A stretch of DNA of 12,467 nt from CAYFQV01 sp964654185 (GCA_964654185.1 CAZZIE010000127.1:1-12467), one strand, 5' to 3'. Numbered from the stretch's first letter, positions 5,786-11,678 are shown. Made by a program: numbers and translations. The notes: a model not told the origin generated them from the letters alone.

Positions 5786-8335
5786 TCAGTCGCCGAGTGA
5801 ACACGGAAACCGGATCGTGAACACCGGGTGCGGTTTTCGGATTACTTCGAGGGTTCCATCCAGCTGCGATACGAGTGCGGAGATGAGCTGGAGACCGAGA
5901 CCGGGAGGCTTTTCGACATCTACCGTCTCCGGAAGCGGGGTGCCGGAATTTGCGATAACGAGGACGTAATTGTCGCTTGAAGTGCGCATGTCCACCGAGA
6001 AGGTATGCGTGTCATTGCCGGATGAGAACCCGTGCCTGATTGCGTTTGTAGCGGCTTCGTTGACAATGAGGCCGATGGGTACCGCGGTCCTGGCCGGCAC
6101 GTTCACATCCGGGACGGAGTTCTCAACTCGTACCGCCAGTTCTGTGAACGGGGTGAAGAGTGTCTCCAGCAGATCCTGGAGGTATATCCGAAGATTCACC
6201 TCCATGACGTCGGCGCTCTCCTGAAGCTTCTCGTGCACCGTCTGGATTGTATGTACCTGCTGACGGATATCGGACAGGTCTGCCCGTTCGCCCAAGGTGG
6301 CGTCCTTCAGGCTGATCAGGGAAGAGACGAGACTGAGATTGTTCTTCACTCGATGGTTCATTTCGCGCATGAGGAGCTCGCGCGCTTCCAGAGAGCGTTG
6401 CAGCTCCTCTTCGGTTCTCTTCCGCTCGGTAATATCCTGGTGAATGCCGTAAACCCAGAGCGGATTTCCATCTTCCGTCCGTTCGACCACGCTGCCCGTA
6501 TCGAGTATCCAGATCCAGCGACCATCCTTGTGGCGAACACGCACTTCGCAGTTGTAGACGGGTGAGTGTCCGTTGAAATGCTCGTTCAGCAGCCGGTCCG
6601 ATCGCTCCAGGTCGTCGGGATGGGCAATGTTCCGCCACGTCTGAACGGAGATCGGTGACAGCTCTTCCAGTGTGTAACCGAGCATGGTGGCCCACCTTTC
6701 ATTGAACCGCGTTTCCCCTGTCTGTGCATTCCACTCCCACGTGCCCACGTCGGTCGCCTCTATGATGGTTGCAAGCCTTCTTTGCTCCCCTGCGAGTTGC
6801 GCTTCCTTGTGCATCTGATCGGTGACGTCGTTCGCAACGCACACGACGTACTCCACCGACCCTTCAGCGTTGAGCTTGGGTGTTCGGGTAATTGCAAGGA
6901 TGCGCTCCCCACCATCTGCGTCGCAAAGCCGCTCTTCCGAATGGAGCGCGCCGCCGGTTTCGAAGACGTACGCATTGTTGGAACGACAAACCTCTGCCAC
7001 GTCCGGTGGCAGAAAATCGCTCAACTGTTGGAATTGAATGTCCTCAATGCTGAGACCAAGGAACTCAGCGTGAGCGCGGTTGGCCAATCCGTAGGTCGCG
7101 TCGTCGACCAGAAACCATGCCTGCGCCTCCATGGTATCGAGCAATAGACGTTGGGACGCATTCTGCGTTTTCAGTTCCTCCTTGAACTGCATCTCTTCGG
7201 TGATATCGCGACCGGTAGCCTGATGGCCGAGATAGCGGCCGCTATCATCCAGAATCGGGGCGCTGTTCCAGCGTACGGTCCGCCACCCTCGGGGTGTTCT
7301 CTGACGATTCACGAGTCCCGCGACCGACATGTGTGCGGCGATCATCTGTTGGCCGGCGGATCTGGTGCTTGGAACGTCTTCGGGGTGTACGTACTCAATG
7401 AAGCTCTGTCCTATCAGCTCTTCCCGGGGGTGCCCGAAGAACTCACACGCCTGGTCGTTCAGGAAGGTCCAGGTTCCGTTCCGGTCGTGGCGGACTATCA
7501 GCTCCTGTGTCAGTTGAATGATAGAGTCGCGTTCCCAGTTGGAGCTCCGCAGATTCTGCTCGACCTCCCGCCGGCTGGTCTCGTCCACCATGAAGCCGCT
7601 TATTCGCAACCGTCCATCATCGTCATCCGTCATTGCCCGGGCGTTCAGTTTGAGGTAGGCCGTCTCGCCGGTACTACGCAACGCCTCGACCCTGAAGTCC
7701 CGGATAATACCCTCGTCATGGAGGACCTGGACGAGGTGACGCCACTGTTCCGGATTCTTGAAGACTTCGGCGCCCACGTCGCGGTAGCGTTCAATTACTT
7801 CCGTGGCGGAATCAAGAGCAAGGATTCTCGCCACCTCCGGATTCACACGTTCAATTCTCCCGTCGTCTCTTACGGTGAAGAGTCCGACGGGCGCCTCATC
7901 GACAACATGAGCAAGTCGTGCCTCTTTGGTAGCGATTTTCTGATGCGCTTCGAAGAGTTGAAGGGCCATGCGAATGGATTCAATGAGAACGAACTCACCC
8001 GAATGCTTTATGACATATCCGTAGTTGGTGATATCTCTGACACGGGCTACGTACTCCTGCTCGGTATGGCCCGTGAGGAATACGATCGGCAAGGAAGTTA
8101 CGGAGAGTATCCTCTCCGCGGTTTCGGTGCCGTCAATTCCGGGCCCCAGGTCGATATCCATCAGGACAAGGTCGAGGGGCGCGTCGCCGAGCACGATATC
8201 CATCGCGTCTTCACCGGAGTGAACGACCACTACGTCAAAGCCATGCTTCTCGATGGTCCGCTTCTCCGACAACGCAACGATCGCCTCGTCCTCAACCAAC
8301 AAGATGCGTCGGCGGCTATCAGGTCCATTGTTCAT
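5786..8335 (-). CDS. REC-PASx4-HisKA_2 hybrid histidine kinase
   Basis: 849-residue cytoplasmic kinase. An N-terminal receiver domain (about 9-128) has acidic residues E15/D16, phosphoacceptor D60, T88 and K110. Four PAS units follow, at about 139-255, 268-382, 390-510 and 520-635. The last is PAS_3-like (GTWEWNAQTGETRF) and ends in the PAC motif YGIHQDITERKRTEEE. The phosphoacceptor is H661 in REMNHRVKNNLSLVSSLISL, the HisKA_2 signature. The ATPase domain has N764 in NEAATNAIRHGF and GLGLQLI at 812-818. The G1 position reads VIANSGTP rather than the usual DNG form. The receiver-first layout implies regulation by another kinase, perhaps one of the two neighbours (inference). The start at 8335 is supported by AGGAAA 5 nt upstream. 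It converges with the hybrid kinase, 37 bp apart. This architecture is common in spirochaetes, which is my main taxonomic clue. Confidence 0.93.
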   Translation of the reverse strand: MNNGPDSRRRILLVEDEAIVALSEKRTIEKHGFDVVVVHSGEDAMDIVLGDAPLDLVLMDIDLGPGIDGTETAERILSVTSLPIVFLTGHTEQEYVARVRDITNYGYVIKHSGEFVLIESIRMALQLFEAHQKIATKEARLAHVVDEAPVGLFTVRDDGRIERVNPEVARILALDSATEVIERYRDVGAEVFKNPEQWRHLVQVLHDEGIIRDFRVEALRSTGETAYLKLNARAMTDDDDGRLRISGFMVDETSRREVEQNLRSSNWERDSIIQLTQELIVRHDRNGTWTFLNDQACEFFGHPREELIGQSFIEYVHPEDVPSTRSAGQQMIAAHMSVAGLVNRQRTPRGWRTVRWNSAPILDDSGRYLGHQATGRDITEEMQFKEELKTQNASQRLLLDTMEAQAWFLVDDATYGLANRAHAEFLGLSIEDIQFQQLSDFLPPDVAEVCRSNNAYVFETGGALHSEERLCDADGGERILAITRTPKLNAEGSVEYVVCVANDVTDQMHKEAQLAGEQRRLATIIEATDVGTWEWNAQTGETRFNERWATMLGYTLEELSPISVQTWRNIAHPDDLERSDRLLNEHFNGHSPVYNCEVRVRHKDGRWIWILDTGSVVERTEDGNPLWVYGIHQDITERKRTEEELQRSLEARELLMREMNHRVKNNLSLVSSLISLKDATLGERADLSDIRQQVHTIQTVHEKLQESADVMEVNLRIYLQDLLETLFTPFTELAVRVENSVPDVNVPARTAVPIGLIVNEAATNAIRHGFSSGNDTHTFSVDMRTSSDNYVLVIANSGTPLPETVDVEKPPGLGLQLISALVSQLDGTLEVIRKPHPVFTIRFPCSLGD

Positions 8336-8426
8336 GGTTCTTTCCTACGGGCAATGTCGGACACCTGCAGCTGGTCACCCGCACATTGAATTGCCCTGCA
8401 GTGGTCTTATTTACTATAATTAATAT

Positions 8427-8455
8427 ATTGTGCATCCAGATTATGCGCACGTCAA
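8427..8455 (-). promoter_or_regulatory. Candidate promoter of the REC-PAS kinase
   Basis: On the minus strand TTGACG (8455-8450), 17 nt and CACAAT (8432-8427) lie about 90 nt upstream of the ATG at 8335. The -35 box is strong (five of six) and the -10 moderate (four of six). An AT-rich tract follows, with alternative -10-like TATAGT. Confidence 0.4.
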
Positions 8456-8513
8456 CAGGCGTAGCCGGCCTTCGCACCACAAGAAAAGAAAGTGCCCGGA
8501 GCTCGATTCCTTC

Positions 8514-8622
8514 CGCATAACATAGACAAGCCGCCGACCCGCCTCCGGCGCCTGACATCTATCGCATAACATAACCAAGGCCGCCGTGCCGCCTCCGGCG
8601 TCTGCCGGCGACATCCTGTCGC
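8514..8622. repeat. Imperfect direct repeat, two units of about 50-58 bp
   Basis: Unit 1 (8514-8562) and unit 2 (8563-about 8622) both start CGCATAACATA. They share CCGCCG, then the small palindrome CGCCTCCGGCG, and end with GACATC followed by T/C-rich bases. They differ by substitutions and a short insertion of about 8 nt in unit 2. The palindromic core (CGCC/GGCG with a 3-nt loop) is reminiscent of REP-type intergenic repeats. Function unknown. Confidence 0.6.
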
Positions 8623-8653
8623 CTGATCCTCCCTGCCGGTCGGCGGCGCCTTC

Positions 8654-8686
8654 GTTTCAAGCCCTCTCTCGACGGGGCCCCGAAAC
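8654..8686. repeat. Hairpin containing an inverted near-copy of the tRNA-Leu T-arm/acceptor strand
   Basis: The plus strand at 8656-8671 matches the minus-strand tRNA segment TTCAAGTCCTCTCTCG at 15 of 16 positions. It lies about 70 bp beyond the tRNA 3' end and in inverted orientation. The same stretch is bounded by GTTTC/GAAAC (8654-8658 and 8682-8686) and includes the palindrome GGGGCCCC (8674-8681). Confidence 0.55.
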
Positions 8687-8714
8687 AAAAACGGCCACCC
8701 CGGAGGGTGACCGT
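8687..8714 (-). terminator. Intrinsic terminator of tRNA-Leu
   Basis: On the minus strand ACGGTCACCC pairs with GGGTGGCCGT (one T-G wobble) around the 4-nt loop TCCG, and a run of five T follows. The stem begins about 26 nt after the tRNA 3' end. Strong in this direction only. Confidence 0.9.
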
Positions 8715-8740
8715 TAAACGTACTCGAAATGCTTAGCCTC

Positions 8741-8824
8741 TGCCCGAGAGAGGACTTGAACCTCCACGACCTTGCGGTCACCAGACCCTGAACCTGGCGC
8801 GTCTACCAATTCCGCCACTCGGGC
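8741..8824 (-). tRNA. tRNA-Leu (anticodon CAG)
   Basis: 84-nt class II tRNA. The acceptor arm GCCCGAG pairs with CTCGGGC, followed by discriminator A73. The D arm contains GGTAGACGC. The anticodon stem CCAGG/TCTGG closes the loop TTCAGGG with anticodon CAG, reading CUG codons. The long variable arm TGACCGCAAGGTCGT and the T-loop GTTCAAG are typical of leucine tRNAs. The 3' CCA is not encoded and must be added enzymatically. Own promoter upstream and intrinsic terminator downstream indicate a monocistronic unit. Confidence 0.97.
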
Positions 8825-8839
8825 TTTTGAGCGTGCCAG

Positions 8840-8868
8840 ATAATATCGCAGCACCGTTTCGCAGTCAA
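8840..8868 (-). promoter_or_regulatory. Promoter of tRNA-Leu
   Basis: On the minus strand TTGACT (8868-8863), a 17-nt spacer and TATTAT (8845-8840) give five of six matches in each box. The predicted start is about 8 nt before the tRNA 5' end, a typical arrangement for a stable RNA gene. Confidence 0.8.
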
Positions 8869-8944
8869 GCAGACAACGCGGCGGCGCAGGGGTTCTCATC
8901 CTGGCGCGTGCGAGGGGCGGGCCGCGAGGCGGGGGTAGCGCCCT

Positions 8945-8969
8945 CGCCGCTGGAGTTGTTCCAGCGACG
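8945..8969 (-). terminator. Stem-loop downstream of the HD-GYP gene
   Basis: A 10-bp stem with one wobble (core CGCTGGA / TCCAGCG, loop ACAAC on the minus strand) lies about 37 nt beyond the stop codon at 9008-9006. It lacks a T-run, so it may be a weak or factor-assisted terminator, or a 3'-end stabilising hairpin. Confidence 0.4.
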
Positions 8970-9005
8970 GCTGGTCGCAGGTTTCCCCAAGGTTCGGGCC
9001 ACCCA

Positions 9006-10292
9006 TTAGTAGTCGAAGCGCTCCTGGATCGAGTCGATGACGGGCTGCATGTCGAGGAAGATCTCAACAAGCTCCGGGTCAAAGAGGCTTTCGGCGGAAC
9101 GGGCCAGGTAGGCCCGGGCGGCCTCGGGTTCCCAGGGCTCCTTGTAGGCGCGTTTGGAGATGAGTGCGTCGTAGACATCTGCAATGGCGACGACCCGGGC
9201 GACAAGGGGGATCTCCGAGCCGCGCTTGCCCGGTCCGAGCTCAATGGGCTCTGTCTCAATGTCCTCAATGTGTCCGGGGTAGCCGGTGCCGTCCCAGTGC
9301 TCGTGGTGATTCAGGGCGACGTCTCGGGCCATCTGGTCCCAGGGCGACTGGCGATGCGTGAAGAGGCGCGCCCCGTGCACCGTGTGGAGCTTGATTTCGC
9401 GGATCTCCTCCGGATTGAGCTCGGCGGGCTTCTTCAACACCGCGTCGCTGACGGCGATCTTGCCGACGTCGTGGAGCATGGCGGCGGGAATCAGGGCGTC
9501 CCGGGTCGTCCGGAAGATCGATGCGGCGACCCCGTGCTGCTGCGCCCACCGCCGGTAGAGCTCGGAGGCGAACTCCGCCACCCGTCGCGCATGCTGGGCG
9601 GTCTCGAAGGGGTCCCGGAGCCGGGCGATCTCCACCATGCGGAGCACCATCTCCTGGCTGAGCTTGGCCCGCTCGATCGCCGTCGCCGCGTGCTGGGCGA
9701 ACTGCATGATGTAGAGCCGGTCCTTCCCGGAGAAGGGAATCACCGTCCCGTCCGGGGCCTTGGCGTTGATCAGCTGAAGCACTCCCACAACCTGGTGAGA
9801 CCGGGTGAGCAACGGCACAATGAGCATGGAACGGGTTCGGTAGTTCGTCTGCTGATCGAAGGCGGGATTGTGAGAGTAGTCGACCTCGCTGTGAATGTCG
9901 TAGACATCGTCAATCAGGAGAGGCTCTCCGCTGGACGCGACGTAGCCGGCAAGAGACTTCGTGTCGACGGGAAGGCTGTGGCTCGCCAGGTTGTGGCGTT
10001 GCTCCGGGGTTTCGCCCTGAAAGAGGGTGTCGTTCTGGACGTACCGGAAGTAGAGGCTCCCCTTTGCCTCCAGGTAGACGGTACCGGCATCCGCGCGCAC
10101 GAAGCGCCGCGCCTCCAGCAGGATATTGGCCAGAAGAGTATCCAGATCGCGTATGTGGTAGATCCGTTCTACCGTCTCCAGGAGACGATCAACATCCCGG
10201 GCGGCTTGATCCGCGGTACCCCGCAACCGCGGCGGAGCCCCATTACCACCGTTCCGCGCCTCTGCTGCGCGGTTGAGAAGAGACATGATCAT
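9006..10292 (-). CDS. GAF-HD-GYP protein, predicted cyclic di-GMP phosphodiesterase
   Basis: 428-residue cytoplasmic protein. HD-GYP domains hydrolyse cyclic di-GMP at a two- or three-iron site. The N-terminal GAF domain covers about 36-210 (PLLIDDVYD, MLIVPLL, GVLQLINA). The HD-GYP domain follows, with H234, the HD pair H274/D275 in AAMLHDVGKIAVSD, H303, H329/H330 in NHHEHWDGTGYPG (the GYP signature at 337-339), and D372 in IADVYDAL. All expected metal ligands appear present, so activity is likely. The GAF ligand is unknown. Two start codons, 10292 and 10286, are possible. Neither has a Shine-Dalgarno motif, and a -10-like TACAAT sits 2 nt upstream of the first. Lowering cyclic di-GMP generally favours motility, which would fit the chemoreceptor further left, but no operon link is visible. 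Confidence 0.95.
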   Translation of the reverse strand: MIMSLLNRAAEARNGGNGAPPRLRGTADQAARDVDRLLETVERIYHIRDLDTLLANILLEARRFVRADAGTVYLEAKGSLYFRYVQNDTLFQGETPEQRHNLASHSLPVDTKSLAGYVASSGEPLLIDDVYDIHSEVDYSHNPAFDQQTNYRTRSMLIVPLLTRSHQVVGVLQLINAKAPDGTVIPFSGKDRLYIMQFAQHAATAIERAKLSQEMVLRMVEIARLRDPFETAQHARRVAEFASELYRRWAQQHGVAASIFRTTRDALIPAAMLHDVGKIAVSDAVLKKPAELNPEEIREIKLHTVHGARLFTHRQSPWDQMARDVALNHHEHWDGTGYPGHIEDIETEPIELGPGKRGSEIPLVARVVAIADVYDALISKRAYKEPWEPEAARAYLARSAESLFDPELVEIFLDMQPVIDSIQERFDY

Positions 10293-10294
10293 CT

Positions 10295-10323
10295 ATTGTA
10301 ATGCGTGCCCGTGAAATTGACTA
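10295..10323 (-). promoter_or_regulatory. Candidate promoter abutting the HD-GYP start codon
   Basis: On the minus strand TAGTCA (10323-10318), a 17-nt spacer and TACAAT (10300-10295) lie 2 nt before the ATG at 10292. Transcription would start near 10288, so the message could begin at or near the second ATG (10286) and be leaderless. This fits the lack of a ribosome binding site. Confidence 0.35.
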
Positions 10324-10440
10324 ATTCGCATGGGGAATAGCACTGAGGAATAGACGACGGGCGGCGCGCGAACTCCGTGATGGAAGGTCCTATCCCCGCC
10401 GCGCAACCCCGCCGCCGGGCCTGTCCCGCCGCCGGGACTG

Positions 10441-10471
10441 CCGGGCCGCCGGGCCGCCGGGCCGCCGGGCC
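10441..10471. repeat. 8-bp tandem repeat, 3.9 copies of CCGGGCCG
   Basis: Three perfect CCGGGCCG units and a seven-base partial unit run without interruption. Each unit contains the GGCC/CCGG-type palindromes, so the tract can form many alternative hairpins. It lies outside any gene. Confidence 0.85.
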
Positions 10472-10522
10472 TGCCGCGCCGACGGGACCGCCCCGAGCTT
10501 TCGCGCCACTTGGCCGGACACG

Positions 10523-10557
10523 AAAAGGGGCTGCCCCGGAAGATCCGAGACAGCCCC
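10523..10557 (-). terminator. Intrinsic terminator of the hsp20 unit
   Basis: On the minus strand GGGGCTGTCTCGG pairs with CCGGGGCAGCCCC over 13 positions (two G-T wobbles) around the loop ATCTT, and TTTT follows. It lies 70 nt after the stop of the 40-residue ORF. Confidence 0.9.
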
Positions 10558-10577
10558 GTGAAACAACTGATTCAACT

Positions 10578-10611
10578 CCCGGCGCAGGACGAAACCCGCC
10601 CTGCAACCGGG
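10578..10611 (-). other. Hairpin between the miniprotein stop and the terminator
   Basis: CCCGG/CCGGG outer and GCAGG/CCTGC inner stems (internal loop TT/G, 11-nt apical loop) form a 10-bp structure without a T-run. It would be part of the 3' untranslated RNA and may stabilise the message. Confidence 0.4.
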
Positions 10612-10627
10612 TCGCGTTGACGATTGA

Positions 10628-10750
10628 TCAGAACCGGTCCCGGTCGCCGCGGTTGTCCCGGAGCATCCGGATGACCTTGTGTACTCCCTTGTCGATCTGC
10701 GGTCGGAAGAAGTAGCCGAGCGCAACGCCGACGATAATCCAGAAGATCAT
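10628..10750 (-). CDS. 40-residue single-pass membrane miniprotein, coupled to hsp20
   Basis: A 40-residue ORF on the minus strand whose ATG overlaps the hsp20 stop in the arrangement ATGA. The end of hsp20 supplies a strong ribosome binding site (AAGGAGG, 7 nt before the ATG). The protein starts with a hydrophobic segment (residues 2-15, MIFWIIVGVALGYFF) followed by a basic, amphipathic tail rich in Arg, Lys and Asp that ends RGDRDRF. This suggests a single-pass inner-membrane peptide with its C-terminus in the cytoplasm. I do not recognise a family. Translational coupling and the shared terminator say it is made together with Hsp20 and could help recruit it, or its clients, to the membrane (inference). 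It is a real-gene candidate because of the ribosome binding site, the overlap and the sensible composition, but homology remains untested. Confidence 0.75.
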   Translation of the reverse strand: MIFWIIVGVALGYFFRPQIDKGVHKVIRMLRDNRGDRDRF

Positions 10751-11262
10751 GCCTCGTCCTCCTTCTTGATGGAGATCTTGTACCCGTCGCCCTCACCCGG
10801 GCGATCCTTCGGAGGCACCGTAACGCGGAGGATGCCGTTCTTGAAGACCGCCTCGGAGGCCTCGCGGTCGAACTTGTCCTCCGGCACGTAGTAGCGCTGG
10901 TCCCGGATCTCCTTGACCTTGAGGCGCCGCTTCAGGAAGTGGGCGTTCTCATCCGGTTCCATGTCGGCGGGGGGCTTGGCCGAGAGCATCATGTAATCGC
11001 CCTTGAACTGCAGATCAATGTCGCTCTCCCGGAAGCCCGCCAGGGCGAACTCGAAGACCATGGTCTTGTCGTCGGTCATGTAGATGTTCACGGGCGGGTA
11101 CGAGTGGGAGGGGTAGAAATCCCACTGGGCGTCCCAGTTGAATCCCTTCTCCGTCGGGTCGAAGCCCGTCTTCTCGCCGAAGACCGTGCTCATGTTGTCT
11201 GCTGCTGCGGAAAAGACCTCGTCGAGAATCCGGCCGAGGTCGCCCAGGTCGCGATGTTTCAT
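10747..11262 (-). CDS. Hsp20/alpha-crystallin small heat-shock protein
   Basis: 171-residue ATP-independent holdase chaperone that keeps unfolding proteins soluble until refolded by other chaperones. The N-terminal arm (1-52) is rich in Phe and Asp. The alpha-crystallin domain covers about 53-152: VNIYMTDDKTMVFEFALAGF, the strand region HFLKRRLKV, and the late motif FKNGILRVTVPP (140-151). The C-terminal tail has the I-x-I anchor ISI (163-165) used in oligomer assembly. The start is set at 11262 because AAGGAG lies 7 nt upstream. A longer in-frame start at 11373 lies in the predicted leader and lacks a ribosome binding site. The leader can fold over the ribosome binding site, which suggests temperature control. 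The stop overlaps the start of the 40-residue ORF. Confidence 0.95.
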   Translation of the reverse strand: MKHRDLGDLGRILDEVFSAAADNMSTVFGEKTGFDPTEKGFNWDAQWDFYPSHSYPPVNIYMTDDKTMVFEFALAGFRESDIDLQFKGDYMMLSAKPPADMEPDENAHFLKRRLKVKEIRDQRYYVPEDKFDREASEAVFKNGILRVTVPPKDRPGEGDGYKISIKKEDEA

Positions 11263-11268
11263 GGTGAA

Positions 11269-11298
11269 ACTCCTTGAGCTTGCGCTCCAATAAGGTGT
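11269..11298 (-). promoter_or_regulatory. Candidate RNA thermometer masking the hsp20 ribosome binding site
   Basis: In the mRNA sense the segment ACACCTT can pair with AAGGAGT, which contains the Shine-Dalgarno sequence, giving six pairs and one A-A mismatch. Inside it GAGC and GCTC form a second stem capped by the tetraloop GCAA, with a 4-nt bulge ATTG on one side. A mismatched, bulged stem over the ribosome binding site of a small heat-shock gene is the layout of known RNA thermometers. The sequence does not match the ROSE or fourU consensus that I know, so if real it may be a different variant. Confidence 0.55.
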
Positions 11299-11308
11299 GT
11301 GCCCTGCA

Positions 11309-11325
11309 ATGCAGCGACACTGCAT
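11309..11325 (-). promoter_or_regulatory. Perfect hairpin in the hsp20 leader
   Basis: ATGCAG and CTGCAT form a 6-bp stem around a 5-nt loop, about 10 nt upstream of the thermometer hairpin in the predicted leader. It may support the fold of the leader. A further 10-bp palindrome CCATCGATGG lies at 11336-11345. Confidence 0.45.
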
Positions 11326-11344
11326 CGAGGCAACGCCATCGATG

Positions 11345-11365
11345 GGAGCGTCTTTCGACCGCTCC
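11345..11365. promoter_or_regulatory. Inverted repeat near the hsp20 transcription start, operator or leader hairpin
   Basis: GGAGCG (11345-11350), 9 nt, CGCTCC (11360-11365). The 9-nt spacing and position over the predicted start resemble the geometry of CIRCE (HrcA operator), but the arm sequences differ from CIRCE. Alternatively it is the first hairpin of the leader RNA. Confidence 0.4.
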
Positions 11366-11371
11366 ACCAAC

Positions 11372-11400
11372 ATTTTAGCAAGTCACGTGCCAGGTGTCGC
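11372..11400 (-). promoter_or_regulatory. Candidate promoter of hsp20
   Basis: On the minus strand GCGACA (11400-11395), a 17-nt spacer and TAAAAT (11377-11372, five of six). The predicted start near 11365 gives a leader of about 100 nt. No sigma-32-type box was recognised. Confidence 0.5.
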
Positions 11401-11650
11401 GTGTTTTTCATCCGCCCGTGGGCATCGTCCACTAATTCTTTTTGAGATCGATGCTTACATGGTCCGACCGCCTCCGCTGAACGGAAGGGCTCGCCAAAGC
11501 GGCTGCGGGGACCGGAGTGTCCATCCCGGGGCGACACGTCGTTTCGGGTACATTCCGGCGGTTCAGCGCGGTTGGGGTGGGTGAATTCGACACACTCCGG
11601 TGCGGCGGGGCTGCGCGGGTCCGGACATATCAAACCACCGGCGGCCCGGG

Positions 11651-11678
11651 TGAACAAAGCAGTGCGTTCTGGTATAGT
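11651..11678 (+). promoter_or_regulatory. Candidate extended -10 promoter of the YmdB-family gene
   Basis: TGAACA (11651-11656), a 16-nt spacer and TATAGT (11673-11678) preceded by TGG, an extended -10 element. The ATG is 18 nt after the -10, so the leader would be about 12 nt. No good ribosome binding site is visible before the ATG. Confidence 0.5.

Larger units (their letters stand above)
8336..8740. other. Intergenic spacer between the REC-PAS kinase and tRNA-Leu
   Basis: About 400 bp without a credible gene. Reading rightward it holds the leader and promoter of the kinase, an AT-rich patch (8405-8430), an imperfect direct repeat of about 50 bp (8514-8622), an imperfect hairpin containing an inverted near-copy of the tRNA 3' part (8654-8686), and the tRNA terminator. 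Short open frames here have no codon pattern or ribosome binding site that I trust. Confidence 0.6.
10293..10627. other. G+C-rich intergenic spacer
   Basis: About 335 bp with no credible gene. It contains the candidate HD-GYP promoter on the right of that gene, a 5-bp hairpin GTCCC/GGGAC (10423-10438), an 8-bp tandem repeat (10441-10471), the intrinsic terminator of the heat-shock unit (10523-10557), and a further hairpin (10578-10611). Open frames here are long only because the G+C content removes stop codons. Confidence 0.6.

Noticed and set aside
7151..8389. 412-codon plus-strand frame opposite the REC-PAS kinase
   Set aside because: It is antisense to a fully motif-supported kinase gene, and its product matches no domain pattern I know.
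8514..8622. CRISPR array
   Set aside because: Only two imperfect adjacent units with no unique spacers between them and no cas genes.
9270..10301. 343-codon plus-strand frame opposite the HD-GYP gene
   Set aside because: The minus strand carries the intact GAF-HD-GYP motifs. The plus-strand product is a Val/Arg/Leu/Gly-rich shadow.
10377..10725. Arg/Pro/Ala-rich frames of about 105-112 codons on both strands in the G+C-rich spacer
   Set aside because: They run through the tandem repeat and the intrinsic terminator, have no ribosome binding sites and show repeat-driven composition.
11263..11373. N-terminal extension of Hsp20 from the ATG at 11373
   Set aside because: No ribosome binding site precedes it, the added 37 residues do not resemble an Hsp20 arm, and the stretch contains leader-like hairpins. 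The ATG at 11262 has AAGGAG at good spacing.
11415..11447. GTGG/CCAC hairpin followed by TTCTTTTT as a terminator
   Set aside because: Only four base pairs, a gap before the T-run, and no plus-strand gene upstream that would need termination.
11297..11584. 95-codon plus-strand frame in the hsp20/ymdB spacer
   Set aside because: No ribosome binding site, odd composition, and overlap with the hsp20 promoter and leader.
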